Of a stretch of 64,000 bases of DNA, positions 37,317 through 45,847 are shown in pieces. The DNA lies in NCBI GenBank assembly GCA_002716065.1, contig PAZE01000038.1, forward strand, positions 21,541-85,540. Reading direction: 5' to 3'. The number at the start of each line of letters is the position of its first letter. Position 1 is the stretch's first letter. The DNA is from Crocinitomicaceae bacterium (lineage in GTDB: Bacteria; Bacteroidota; Bacteroidia; Flavobacteriales_D; Parvicellaceae). The notes beneath the pieces are model-generated. The model saw only the letters and a list, made by a program, of their open reading frames with translations. It had not been told where the DNA came from and did no database searches. A program made the position numbers and the translations under genes.

Positions 37317-38667
37317 TTTTAAAGGTCTTCTACAAAAAGATGGATGGATTGAAAATGCAAGGGTAACTACTGACGCAAATGGATTAATTAAATCAATAGA
37401 AAAAGTAAATTCTTCCCAAAAAACAACTGACTATGCTATAGCAGGCTTTCAAAATGCACATTCTCATGCTTTTCAATACGCTATGGCTGGATTGGCAGAG
37501 CTACACTCTACATCACCTAAAAATAATGATTTTTGGAGCTGGAGAACAGCTATGTACAATCTAGCTCTATCAATTTCTCCTGATGATATGGAATCTATTG
37601 CAACAATGCTATACAAGGAAATGCTTAGAAATGGTTATACACATGTTGCTGAATTTCATTATTTACATCATGATAAATCAGGAAAAAAATACAGAAATTT
37701 AGCTGAAAATGGAGAACGATTAATTGCAGCAGCTAAAAATGCAGGTATTAAGATTACGTTAATTCCCATATTTTATCAAAAAGGAGGGTTTGGAAAAGAT
37801 CCTGAGCCCAAACAGAAAAGATTCATTTCAGATACTTTCGATAGCTACATTAAACTTTATAATTCCAGTAAAGAAAGTACTGGATTTTATTCCGACTCAA
37901 CTGTGGGAATAGGCATACATTCTATGAGAGGAGTATGTAGCAATGACATAATTCGAGTAAGTAATTTTAGAACTAACAATACTCCTTTTCACATCCATGT
38001 TTCTGAACAACTTAAAGAAATCGAAGATTGTAGGAAATTTCTTGGTCAGCGTCCCGTAGAATGGCTTTCCAATAACATTCCTCTAAGTGAGCACTATCAC
38101 CTAGTTCATGCAACTCATATTAACGAAAAAGAAGTTTCAGCTATAGCAACAACTCAAACAAATGTTGTGCTATGTCCAACTACTGAAGGAAACCTAGGAG
38201 ATGGAATATTTCCATTGAAAGATTTCTTAGCTAAAAACGGAAATTGGTCTATAGGAACTGATAGTCATGTAAGCTTAAATCCAATGGAAGAAATAAGACT
38301 TCTAGACTATGGGCAACGATTAATTTCACACAATAGAAATACTTTTGGCAATAAATCCTCTGGTGACAATGGCACTATTGCTATTAACAGCAGTTTAATT
38401 AATGGGAAAAAAGCTATGGGTGTTGATACTAAGAATCATTTTGAAATTGGCAATTCCTTTGATGCTCTAATAATTAGTGACAAACACCCACTAATCGCTC
38501 AAACATCTCTAACTAACTTAAGCAATACAATTGTTTATTCAAGTGATTCCTCTATGTATAAAGGGACTATAGTAAATGGTAATTGGTTAATAGAAAATGG
38601 CAAACACTGCAATGAAAAAATTGATGTAAACTATAATTTAACTTTAAAAAAACTATCAATAAGGTAA
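37303..38667 (+). CDS. hutF: Formimidoylglutamate deiminase
   Basis: This is a 454-residue amidohydrolase-superfamily enzyme. Metal-binding residues are visible in AGFQNAHSHAFQYAMAG (HxH), in the central HIHVSEQ and LVHATH segments, and in the GTDSHVSLNPMEE segment with the catalytic Asp. AGLAELH and FWSWRTAMY are typical of HutF. It converts N-formimino-L-glutamate to N-formyl-L-glutamate plus ammonia, directly feeding HutG encoded just upstream with a 14-base overlap. Its presence instead of a HutG-type formiminoglutamase means the organism uses the formate-yielding route. Confidence 0.92.
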   Translation: MKEFNFKGLLQKDGWIENARVTTDANGLIKSIEKVNSSQKTTDYAIAGFQNAHSHAFQYAMAGLAELHSTSPKNNDFWSWRTAMYNLALSISPDDMESIATMLYKEMLRNGYTHVAEFHYLHHDKSGKKYRNLAENGERLIAAAKNAGIKITLIPIFYQKGGFGKDPEPKQKRFISDTFDSYIKLYNSSKESTGFYSDSTVGIGIHSMRGVCSNDIIRVSNFRTNNTPFHIHVSEQLKEIEDCRKFLGQRPVEWLSNNIPLSEHYHLVHATHINEKEVSAIATTQTNVVLCPTTEGNLGDGIFPLKDFLAKNGNWSIGTDSHVSLNPMEEIRLLDYGQRLISHNRNTFGNKSSGDNGTIAINSSLINGKKAMGVDTKNHFEIGNSFDALIISDKHPLIAQTSLTNLSNTIVYSSDSSMYKGTIVNGNWLIENGKHCNEKIDVNYNLTLKKLSIR

Positions 38668-38669
38668 AA

Positions 38670-39647
38670 CTACTTTAAAGATGGTTTACTACCCATTTGT
38701 TTTAAATGAGCAGCATGATGCTTAAGTGCTTTTAAAAACGAGTTGTTCGCATGATAAGGAACATTAAATTCTTCAGCAGTAGATTTAACAATCTTAGAAA
38801 GCTGATAATAATGAATGTGACAAATATTCGGAAATAGATGGTGTTCTATCTGATAATTCAAACCTCCGATAAACCAAGAAAACAAACTTTTTCTATTGGA
38901 AAAATTTGCAGTTGTTTCCATCTGATGAATGTACCAATTCTTATGAATAACACCTCCTTCTTCAGGAAGAGGAAAATCTGTTTGATCCACAATATGAGCA
39001 CATAAAAAAACAGTGGTTAAAAACAAACCAGCAATAAAATGCATTAAGAAAAAACCACCAATTGTTAAACCAACGTTACCAGTAAATAAAATTGGTAAAC
39101 CAATAATATAAAGCATATAAAAAGACTTCCACAAAGAAAGGTAGATAATAGCTTTTTTAAGAGAATATCCTTGAAGCTTCACCAAGTTCTTCTTATTATA
39201 TTTTACAATCTGAATAAAATCCTTAGTAAGTATCCAGGAAATGGTCATTAAGCCGTATAAAAACCAAGCGTAAATGTGCTGATAACCATGATGCCATTTT
39301 CTTGGTTGAGAGTCAGAAAAACGAAGAACAATTCCTGCATCAACGTCTTCATCCATACCAATAATATTGGTATAAGTGTGGTGCAAAACATTATGCTGTA
39401 TTCTCCAATTCAAATCATATCCACCAACAATATTTAAGCAATAACCTAAAATTTTATTTACTCTAGGGTTTTTAGAATAAGCACCGTGATTGGCATCATG
39501 CATAACAGATAAACCTATTCCAGCCATTCCAAGACCCATCAAAGACCACATTAGTATCGGAAACCACCAGTAGGAAAAAAGGTCTAAAAGAATAAATACA
39601 AAGGGTATAAAAAACAAAGAAAGCATAAAAACAGTCTTAAAAACCAT
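38670..39647 (-). CDS. Fatty acid desaturase (downstream paralogue; N-terminus probably longer)
   Basis: The first ATG gives 325 residues with the three membrane-desaturase histidine boxes: HDANHGAY, QHNVLHHTYTN and QIEHHLFPNICHIHY. These are typical of acyl-lipid/CoA front-end-like desaturases. Four to six hydrophobic helices place it in the inner membrane. Compared with the paralogue directly upstream, it lacks about 40 N-terminal residues. The same frame continues upstream without a stop to about 39770 and encodes clearly homologous sequence (IKFDTSKPEFVKVLRKR, against IKFDNKNTEFVKALRKK), but no ATG, GTG or TTG occurs there. A non-standard ATT start near 39767-39770 is possible. It forms a pair with its neighbour. 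Confidence 0.85.
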   Translation of the reverse strand: MVFKTVFMLSLFFIPFVFILLDLFSYWWFPILMWSLMGLGMAGIGLSVMHDANHGAYSKNPRVNKILGYCLNIVGGYDLNWRIQHNVLHHTYTNIIGMDEDVDAGIVLRFSDSQPRKWHHGYQHIYAWFLYGLMTISWILTKDFIQIVKYNKKNLVKLQGYSLKKAIIYLSLWKSFYMLYIIGLPILFTGNVGLTIGGFFLMHFIAGLFLTTVFLCAHIVDQTDFPLPEEGGVIHKNWYIHQMETTANFSNRKSLFSWFIGGLNYQIEHHLFPNICHIHYYQLSKIVKSTAEEFNVPYHANNSFLKALKHHAAHLKQMGSKPSLK

Positions 39648-39789
39648 AACACCATTACTATTTTTAGAAATCTTATTTTCTTTAAAATAGCCATTAACAC
39701 GCTTTCTTAAAACCTTTACAAACTCTGGTTTAGAAGTATCAAACTTTATAGTAGCTGGATTAGAAATAATAAATAGTATAAAATTAAAA

Positions 39790-40875
39790 TTAGGAAACGC
39801 CTAATTGTTTTAAATGTCTGGTATGGCACATAAGCGCACCTAAAAATGTTTTAAAATTATTGTAGGGTAATCCATATTCCTTAGCAGTAGCTTTAACAAT
39901 AGGACTAATCTTTTTGTAATGAACATGACAAATATTGGGAAATAAATGGTGTTCCACCTGAAAGTTTAACCCACCAACATACCAAGAAAAAAATCTTGAC
40001 TTCATGGCAAAATTAGAAGTAGTATGCAATTGATGAGCATAAATATTGTGCTGTAAATTACCAGATTCAGATATCTTTGGATACTGAGTATTTTCAACAA
40101 CATGGGCACATTGAAAAACAATAGCCAAAACAAAACCAGCAATGAAATGCATTATGAAAAACCCAGTTAAGGCAGACCACCATGTTGAAGCAAAAACTAA
40201 AGGCAATACCAAAACATAACCATAATAAAAAACCTTAGAACATATAAGAAAAATTAGTTCTTTGGAAAAGTTAATTTTTTGCATACTTAACAAACCTTTT
40301 TTCTTGTATCTAACCAATTGAGAAAAATCTTTATCAATAGCCCAGGAAATAGTCATTAAACTATATAAAAACCATGCATATATGTGTTGAAATCTATGAA
40401 ATCTTTTTCTTTCTTGATCGGGTGAGAATCTCATCATAGGGTCAGAATCCAAATCTTCATCAATTCCAGAAACATTGGTATATGTATGATGTAAAACATT
40501 ATGTTGAAGTTTCCAGTTAGTAGCGCTACCACCAACTAAATGAATAAAATAACCCAATATCATATTAACCTTTTTATTCTTAGAATAGGAACCATGATTT
40601 GCATCATGCATTACACACATACCTATTCCAGCCATTCCAAATCCCATTAATGACCAAAAGATAAAATTGATCCACCAAGATTCTACAACACCAGAAATAA
40701 TAAAACCAAATGGAACAAAATAAATAGCAACCATAACAATTGTTTTGATTACCATATTAAAGTTGGCATGCTTGGAAATATTTTTCTCCTTAAAATAGGC
40801 GTTAACTTTTTTTCTTAGAGCCTTAACAAATTCAGTGTTTTTATTGTCAAACTTTATGTGTTTAAAATCAGGCAT
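39790..40875 (-). CDS. Fatty acid desaturase (upstream paralogue)
   Basis: The ATG at 40875 starts MPDFKHIKFDNKN; the TTG six bases upstream is unlikely. The ~361-residue membrane protein has histidine boxes HDANHGSYS, QHNVLHHTYTN and QVEHHLFPNICHVHY, which bind the di-iron centre of membrane desaturases. The QxxHH third box is typical of front-end desaturases, though no cytochrome b5 domain is fused. It introduces a double bond into fatty acyl chains in the inner membrane, using an external electron donor. It shares clear similarity along its whole length with the downstream gene, so the two arose by tandem duplication. Confidence 0.88.
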   Translation of the reverse strand: MPDFKHIKFDNKNTEFVKALRKKVNAYFKEKNISKHANFNMVIKTIVMVAIYFVPFGFIISGVVESWWINFIFWSLMGFGMAGIGMCVMHDANHGSYSKNKKVNMILGYFIHLVGGSATNWKLQHNVLHHTYTNVSGIDEDLDSDPMMRFSPDQERKRFHRFQHIYAWFLYSLMTISWAIDKDFSQLVRYKKKGLLSMQKINFSKELIFLICSKVFYYGYVLVLPLVFASTWWSALTGFFIMHFIAGFVLAIVFQCAHVVENTQYPKISESGNLQHNIYAHQLHTTSNFAMKSRFFSWYVGGLNFQVEHHLFPNICHVHYKKISPIVKATAKEYGLPYNNFKTFLGALMCHTRHLKQLGVS

Positions 40876-40899
40876 TATCAATTTTTTAATAAACTATGG

Positions 40900-40925
40900 C
40901 AAAACTAGTTTATTAATACTAACAA
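40900..40925 (-). promoter_or_regulatory. Promoter of the desaturase pair
   Basis: On the minus strand TTG, a 15-base spacer and TAGTTTTG followed by C sit about 25 bases before the ATG at 40875. The -7 box fits TAnnTTTG; the spacer is short for the -33 box. Confidence 0.45.
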
Positions 40926-40970
40926 CCACCTAATGTTGAACATTTTTAATGTACAACTAATTGTTAACAC

Positions 40971-43271
40971 TTATATTTTTTTTTGAATAGTAATCACAAT
41001 AAACTTTGAAGTTGGTGTATTGCTTTTATCTGCAACACTTCCAATGGGAACAAGAGCATTGGTTTCAGGAAAATAGGTTGCACAACATTTCTGTGGAATC
41101 GGATATCTAACCACCATAAATTTCTCTACTGTTCTTTGCTCATTTTTAAAATGACTTGTTATATCAACAACATCTAAATTTTGAACACCATTAGAAATCA
41201 TGTCTTGTTCATTCATAAGTATTACCCTTCTCTCATTATATATTCCTCTGTACCTATCGTTTAAACCATAGATAGTGGTATTGTATTGATCATGGGTTCT
41301 AATGGTCATCATTAAAAGCTCACGAGGATTTAATTCTAAAGGATTAACATGATGTATAGTAAAATTAGCTTTGCCAGTTGAAGTAACAGAAAAATCACCA
41401 GCTCTAGCATTGTTAGGTAAATAAAACCCAGCAGGATCTTTCACTTTTTCATTGTAAGACTCAAAACCAGGAATAACATCTTGTATTTTATCCCTGATTA
41501 ATGAATAATCGTCTTTAAAATCCAACCAATTTATAGTATCCATTGGAAATAATTTAGCCGAAAGCCTACAAACTAGCTCAGGCTCACTAATAATAGCATC
41601 AGAAATTGGAGGCATATTACCCTTGGATGAATGCACCACACCCATTGAGTTCTCAACAGTAACAAATTGATAACCAGACTTTTGTAAATCTAACTCAGAT
41701 CTACCAAGAACAGGAAGAATTAAAGCTTTTTTCCCATGAATTAAATGGCTTCTATTGAGCTTAGTTGAGACATGTACTGTTAAACTGCAGTTTTTTAAAG
41801 CCTCTGCAGTAAATGCTGTATCGGGTGTAGCGGAAATAAAATTGCCGCCCATACCTATAAAAACTTTTGCTTTTTTCAAATGCATTGCTTTTATAGCATC
41901 AACTACATCATAACCATGGGCAGTTGGGGGATTAAAATCAAAAACCTTTTTTAAGTTTTTTAATAAAAAAGGTGGCGGTTTTTCCCATATACCCATTGTT
42001 CTATCACCCTGAACATTAGAATGACCTCTAACGGGGCAAGTTCCTGCTCCTTTCTTGCCAATACTTCCCTTTAAAAGAAGTAAATTGACCAATTCTTGAA
42101 TATTAGCAACTGCATTTTTATGTTGCGTCAGGCCCATAGCCCAACAAATAATAATTTTCTTTTTGGAAGCTATAAGGTCGGCAGCTTGTCGAATAAGATC
42201 TTCATTAACACCACTTTCTTTAACCAAAAAATCAAAATCTTGTTGATTGATATTTTCTAACAACTCATCTACTCCTATGGTCTTAGAATTTATAAACTCC
42301 CAATCAAACTGTGAACCAGAATCTAGAGCTTCTTTTTCATTAAGTAAAAATAAAATTGCCTTAAATAATGCCAAATCTCCATTAATTCTTACTGGCAAGT
42401 ATAAATCTGTAAGATTAGTACCCTTACCCAACCAATCAATTGGTCTTTGAGGGTCTTTAAAGGCAATTAATCCAGCTTCGGGAAGAGGATTAACACATAT
42501 TATTTTCCCACCATTTTCTTTAGTGTTTCTTAATGCAGAAAGCATTCTTGGGTGATTGGTTCCTGGATTCTGACCAACAACCAATACCAATTCAGCATGA
42601 TTAAAATCATCTAATGTAACAGAGCCTTTTCCAATACCTAAAGATTCAGAAAGTGCTGCTCCACTACTTTCATGACACATATTCGAACAATCAGGAAGAT
42701 TATTTGTACCAAATTTTCTAACCATTAGCTGATATAAAAAGGCAGCTTCATTACTAGTTCTTCCAGAAGTATAAAAAATTGCTTCATTAGGATTATCAAG
42801 ACCATTAAGCTCATCTGCAATAATATCAAAAGCGCTATCCCAAGAAATGGATTCGTATTTATCTAAATCAGCGTTAAAAAACATTGGATGAGTTAACCTA
42901 CCCGATTTTCCCAATTTTAGATCCGACCATTCCAGCAACTCTGCAACAGAATGTTTTGCAAAAAAAGCAGGATCAGCTTTAATTTTAGAATATTCTTCAG
43001 AGATGGCCTTTGCACCATTTTCACAATATTCTGCTAAAAGTGCTCTTTTATCATCTGGATCTGGCCATGCACATCCAGGACAATCAAATCCTCCTTTTTG
43101 ATTAATAGAATTTAGCAGCTTAATTCCTTTAGCAACTCCGACTTCTTTCTTAATAAATTTTAATGACGATAAAATAGCTGGAATACCAGCAGCAAATTTT
43201 TTGGGCCTTTCAAGAGAAACCCCTGTAAATTCAACCGGTGGCTGCCCAGAATATTTAAATGAGTTTTTCAA
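40971..43271 (-). CDS. FdhF/YdeP-family molybdopterin oxidoreductase
   Basis: The 766-residue protein belongs to the molybdopterin-guanine-dinucleotide oxidoreductase superfamily. It has no N-terminal 4Fe-4S cysteine motif, but carries FDCPGCAWPDPD (Cys64, Cys67), and NMCHESSG places Cys199-His200 where formate dehydrogenases have Cys/Sec-His. VLVVGQNPGTNHPRML and CPVRGHSNVQGDR are typical of the YdeP subgroup. YdeP-type enzymes have no firmly established substrate, so I do not call it formate dehydrogenase. Only a TTG fits as start, because an in-frame TAA lies just upstream. It follows fdhD by nine bases, which supports a sulfurated Mo cofactor. Confidence 0.85.
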   Translation of the reverse strand: MKNSFKYSGQPPVEFTGVSLERPKKFAAGIPAILSSLKFIKKEVGVAKGIKLLNSINQKGGFDCPGCAWPDPDDKRALLAEYCENGAKAISEEYSKIKADPAFFAKHSVAELLEWSDLKLGKSGRLTHPMFFNADLDKYESISWDSAFDIIADELNGLDNPNEAIFYTSGRTSNEAAFLYQLMVRKFGTNNLPDCSNMCHESSGAALSESLGIGKGSVTLDDFNHAELVLVVGQNPGTNHPRMLSALRNTKENGGKIICVNPLPEAGLIAFKDPQRPIDWLGKGTNLTDLYLPVRINGDLALFKAILFLLNEKEALDSGSQFDWEFINSKTIGVDELLENINQQDFDFLVKESGVNEDLIRQAADLIASKKKIIICWAMGLTQHKNAVANIQELVNLLLLKGSIGKKGAGTCPVRGHSNVQGDRTMGIWEKPPPFLLKNLKKVFDFNPPTAHGYDVVDAIKAMHLKKAKVFIGMGGNFISATPDTAFTAEALKNCSLTVHVSTKLNRSHLIHGKKALILPVLGRSELDLQKSGYQFVTVENSMGVVHSSKGNMPPISDAIISEPELVCRLSAKLFPMDTINWLDFKDDYSLIRDKIQDVIPGFESYNEKVKDPAGFYLPNNARAGDFSVTSTGKANFTIHHVNPLELNPRELLMMTIRTHDQYNTTIYGLNDRYRGIYNERRVILMNEQDMISNGVQNLDVVDITSHFKNEQRTVEKFMVVRYPIPQKCCATYFPETNALVPIGSVADKSNTPTSKFIVITIQKKI

Positions 43272-43280
43272 TATTTAAAT

Positions 43281-44054
43281 TTAAGAATATCTCGTTGATT
43301 TTCCATCTCTGCAAAATGCAAAAAGGCGAATCCCTAATTCTTTAGCATAATCTATCGCTAATGAGGATGGAGCTGATACAGCAATTAAAACAGGTATTTT
43401 GGCTCTAAACACTTTAGTAATTATTTCATAGGACACCCTACCACTAACCAATAAAAAAGAAGGAGCTTGAATTGATTGATTAAGAACCCCTCCTAAAACC
43501 TTATCTACTGCATTATGCCTTCCAACATCTTCTCTTAAAATTAACAAATCACCAGCTGAATTAAAACCAGCAGCAGCATGAGAGCCACCAGAGAGTTTAA
43601 ATAGCTGCTGATTTTCTATCATAGAAGATTGCATTTTTTCAATTAATTGAACAGGAAAATTAAAACCCTTAAGAGGTTTTCCAGAAACACTCAAATCACC
43701 CAACTCTCTTTTACCACAAATTCCACATGAGGATACAGAGAGTAAACTTCTTGAACTTAAGTACCCTTTTCCAAGATTAGCTTTTTCAACCGAAACATTA
43801 AGTTCAGTAACATACCCCAAATGATTCTTCTTAACAATGGAAAAGTCTAGTTGATTTTCCTTTGTATATATATCTTCACTATATAATAAGCCTCTAACTA
43901 AGTCTATATCGTGGTATGGAGTTCTCATAATAACTGTAAATGGATCTCCATTAATATTAATTTGAAGAACTTCCTCAGATAATATACAATCGTTTACTTT
44001 TTCAAAAGAGTCTTGAAAAAATTTTTCTCCTTCATATTTTGGCAAATCAATCAA
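43281..44054 (-). CDS. fdhD: Formate dehydrogenase accessory sulfurtransferase FdhD
   Basis: The 257-residue protein has the conserved CxxC at Cys110-Cys113 (SVSSCGICGKREL), which relays sulfur from a cysteine desulfurase to the molybdenum cofactor of formate dehydrogenase-type enzymes. The GGSHAAAGF and REDVGRHNAVDKVLGG motifs complete the family signature. The start is TTG immediately after the fhs stop, and no ATG is available. It sits between fhs and the YdeP-like oxidoreductase, its presumed client. Confidence 0.92.
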   Translation of the reverse strand: MIDLPKYEGEKFFQDSFEKVNDCILSEEVLQININGDPFTVIMRTPYHDIDLVRGLLYSEDIYTKENQLDFSIVKKNHLGYVTELNVSVEKANLGKGYLSSRSLLSVSSCGICGKRELGDLSVSGKPLKGFNFPVQLIEKMQSSMIENQQLFKLSGGSHAAAGFNSAGDLLILREDVGRHNAVDKVLGGVLNQSIQAPSFLLVSGRVSYEIITKVFRAKIPVLIAVSAPSSLAIDYAKELGIRLFAFCRDGKSTRYS

Positions 44055-45731
44055 CTATGATAAACCAGATATTTTACCATTATTATCAATTTGCATACCC
44101 TCAGATGCAGGGACAGCAGGCAATCCAGGCATACGCATCATTACACCAAGAATAGGTATTACAAAACCAGCACCAGCAGCAAACTCAAATTCTCGAACGT
44201 TTACATCAAAACCTTCGGGTCTTGAAAGTAAAGCAGGATTATCACTAAAAGATTTTTGAGTTTTAGCCATACAAACCGGTAAGTGCTCCAATCCCAATTG
44301 CTGAATTTTCTTTAAATCAGTTAATGCCTTTTTACTATACTCAACCCCATTAGCTCCATATATTTGCTGGGAAATAATTTCTATCTTTTCTCTAACTGTA
44401 AGATTCCAATCATAGAGAGGTTGAAATTTATTATCACCTTCAACTTCATCAACAATAGCATGCGCTAAATCAGTCATACCATCTCCACCTAGCTCCCATC
44501 CTTTTGCAACAACTGCCCTAACACCCAATTTTTCACAAAACTCAATCACAAAATCTACCTCCTTTTGAGAGTCGGAAGGAAATGCATTTATAGCAACAAC
44601 GGGGTTTAAACCAAACTTTTTACAGTTTTCAATGTGCTTTTCCAAATTATTAATTCCCGAAGAAACCTTTTCCAAACTAGGAGTATTATACTGCTCTTTT
44701 TTAGCACCACCATGATGTCTTAATGCTCTGATAGTAGCAACAAGAACCAGTGCTTTTGGACTTAATCCTGCAGATACGCATTTAATGTTTAGAAATTTCT
44801 CTGCTCCTAAATCTGCACCAAAACCAGCTTCGGTAACCACATATTTGCTCAATGACATTCCCATTTTAGTAGCTATTATCGTATTGGTACCTTGAGCAAT
44901 ATTAGCAAAAGGACCACCGTGTATAATTGCAGGATTACCTTCAAGAGTTTGCACCAAGTTGGGTTGAATAGCATCCTTAAGTAAAATAGCCATTGCATCC
45001 TGAGCATTTAAATCTCTAGCATAGATAGGGTCCTTAGCAAAAGTGAAGCCAATAAATATATTACCCAACCGTTTTTTGAGGTCTTCAAAATTTTCTGACA
45101 TACACAATATTGCCATAACTTCAGATGCAGGAGTAATGTTAAACCCATCTTGTCTGGGGATACCATTTGCAGTGCCCCCCAAACCAATAACAATATCTCT
45201 AAGAGAACGGTCATTCATGTCCATAACTCTTTTCCATACAATAGTTCTAGGATCCAGACCCAAACTTCTGGTTTTGCTTTGAATATTGTTATCGATTAAT
45301 GCTGAAAGCAGATTATTCGCTTTTTCAATTGCAGAAAAATCACCAGTAAAATGTAAATTAATATCTTCCATAGGAACTACTTGGGAATATCCTCCACCAG
45401 CAGCACCTCCTTTGATACCAAAAACAGGACCAAGTGATGGTTCCCTTAAAACAACAGTTGTTGATTTTCCTATCTTATTAAGCCCCTCTGTTAAACCAAT
45501 TGACGTTGTTGTTTTACCTTCTCCAGCGGGTGTTGGCGTCATAGCGGTAACAAGAATTAAATTAGAATCTTCAATTTTTTCTTGATCCAACAACCTTAAC
45601 GGAAGTTTTGCTTTATATTTTCCATATAGCTCTAATTCATCAGATGGAATATTTAGCTTTTGGGCAATAGAATTAATGTGGTTCAATTGTGCCTGTTGAG
45701 CAATTTCAATATCGGTTTTAAATTCTGTCAT
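44055..45731 (-). CDS. fhs: Formate--tetrahydrofolate ligase
   Basis: The 558-residue enzyme has the P-loop TPTPAGEGKTTTSIGL near residues 66-81, FGIKGGAAGGGYSQVVPMEDINLHFTGD and LPVCMAKTQKS with SDNP, all typical of FTHFS. It activates formate with ATP onto tetrahydrofolate to give 10-formyl-THF in the cytosol. Length matches the family (about 556). It heads the fhs-fdhD-ydeP run with no intergenic space to fdhD. With HutG producing formate elsewhere in the window, it could recycle histidine-derived formate into C1 metabolism; that link is inference. Confidence 0.95.
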   Translation of the reverse strand: MTEFKTDIEIAQQAQLNHINSIAQKLNIPSDELELYGKYKAKLPLRLLDQEKIEDSNLILVTAMTPTPAGEGKTTTSIGLTEGLNKIGKSTTVVLREPSLGPVFGIKGGAAGGGYSQVVPMEDINLHFTGDFSAIEKANNLLSALIDNNIQSKTRSLGLDPRTIVWKRVMDMNDRSLRDIVIGLGGTANGIPRQDGFNITPASEVMAILCMSENFEDLKKRLGNIFIGFTFAKDPIYARDLNAQDAMAILLKDAIQPNLVQTLEGNPAIIHGGPFANIAQGTNTIIATKMGMSLSKYVVTEAGFGADLGAEKFLNIKCVSAGLSPKALVLVATIRALRHHGGAKKEQYNTPSLEKVSSGINNLEKHIENCKKFGLNPVVAINAFPSDSQKEVDFVIEFCEKLGVRAVVAKGWELGGDGMTDLAHAIVDEVEGDNKFQPLYDWNLTVREKIEIISQQIYGANGVEYSKKALTDLKKIQQLGLEHLPVCMAKTQKSFSDNPALLSRPEGFDVNVREFEFAAGAGFVIPILGVMMRMPGLPAVPASEGMQIDNNGKISGLS

Positions 45732-45818
45732 TTGGGTGTTTTTGAATTTCTAATATACTTAATTTTTAAGAGTTGTGAATGAATATAAAATTATGATTAA
45801 TGGATTAACTTAATGTAC

Positions 45819-45826
45819 TATGTTTG
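45819..45826 (+). promoter_or_regulatory. -7 promoter box (TATGTTTG) of the isoaspartyl peptidase gene
   Basis: TATGTTTG fits TAnnTTTG and lies 21 bases before the ATG, leaving a short leader. No TTG is found at the expected -33 distance. Confidence 0.35.
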
Positions 45827-45847
45827 TAAAAAAATGATTAAGAGTCA

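Noticed and set aside
38670..39790. Frameshifted or fused desaturase pseudogene
   Set aside because: The upstream homologous segment is in the same frame as the main body without stops, so the anomaly is a missing start codon and not a frameshift. All histidine boxes are intact.
40971..43271. Calling the molybdoenzyme a formate dehydrogenase
   Set aside because: It belongs to the YdeP branch, lacks the N-terminal Fe-S motif, and has no electron-transfer subunits nearby; fdhD linkage alone does not prove formate as substrate.
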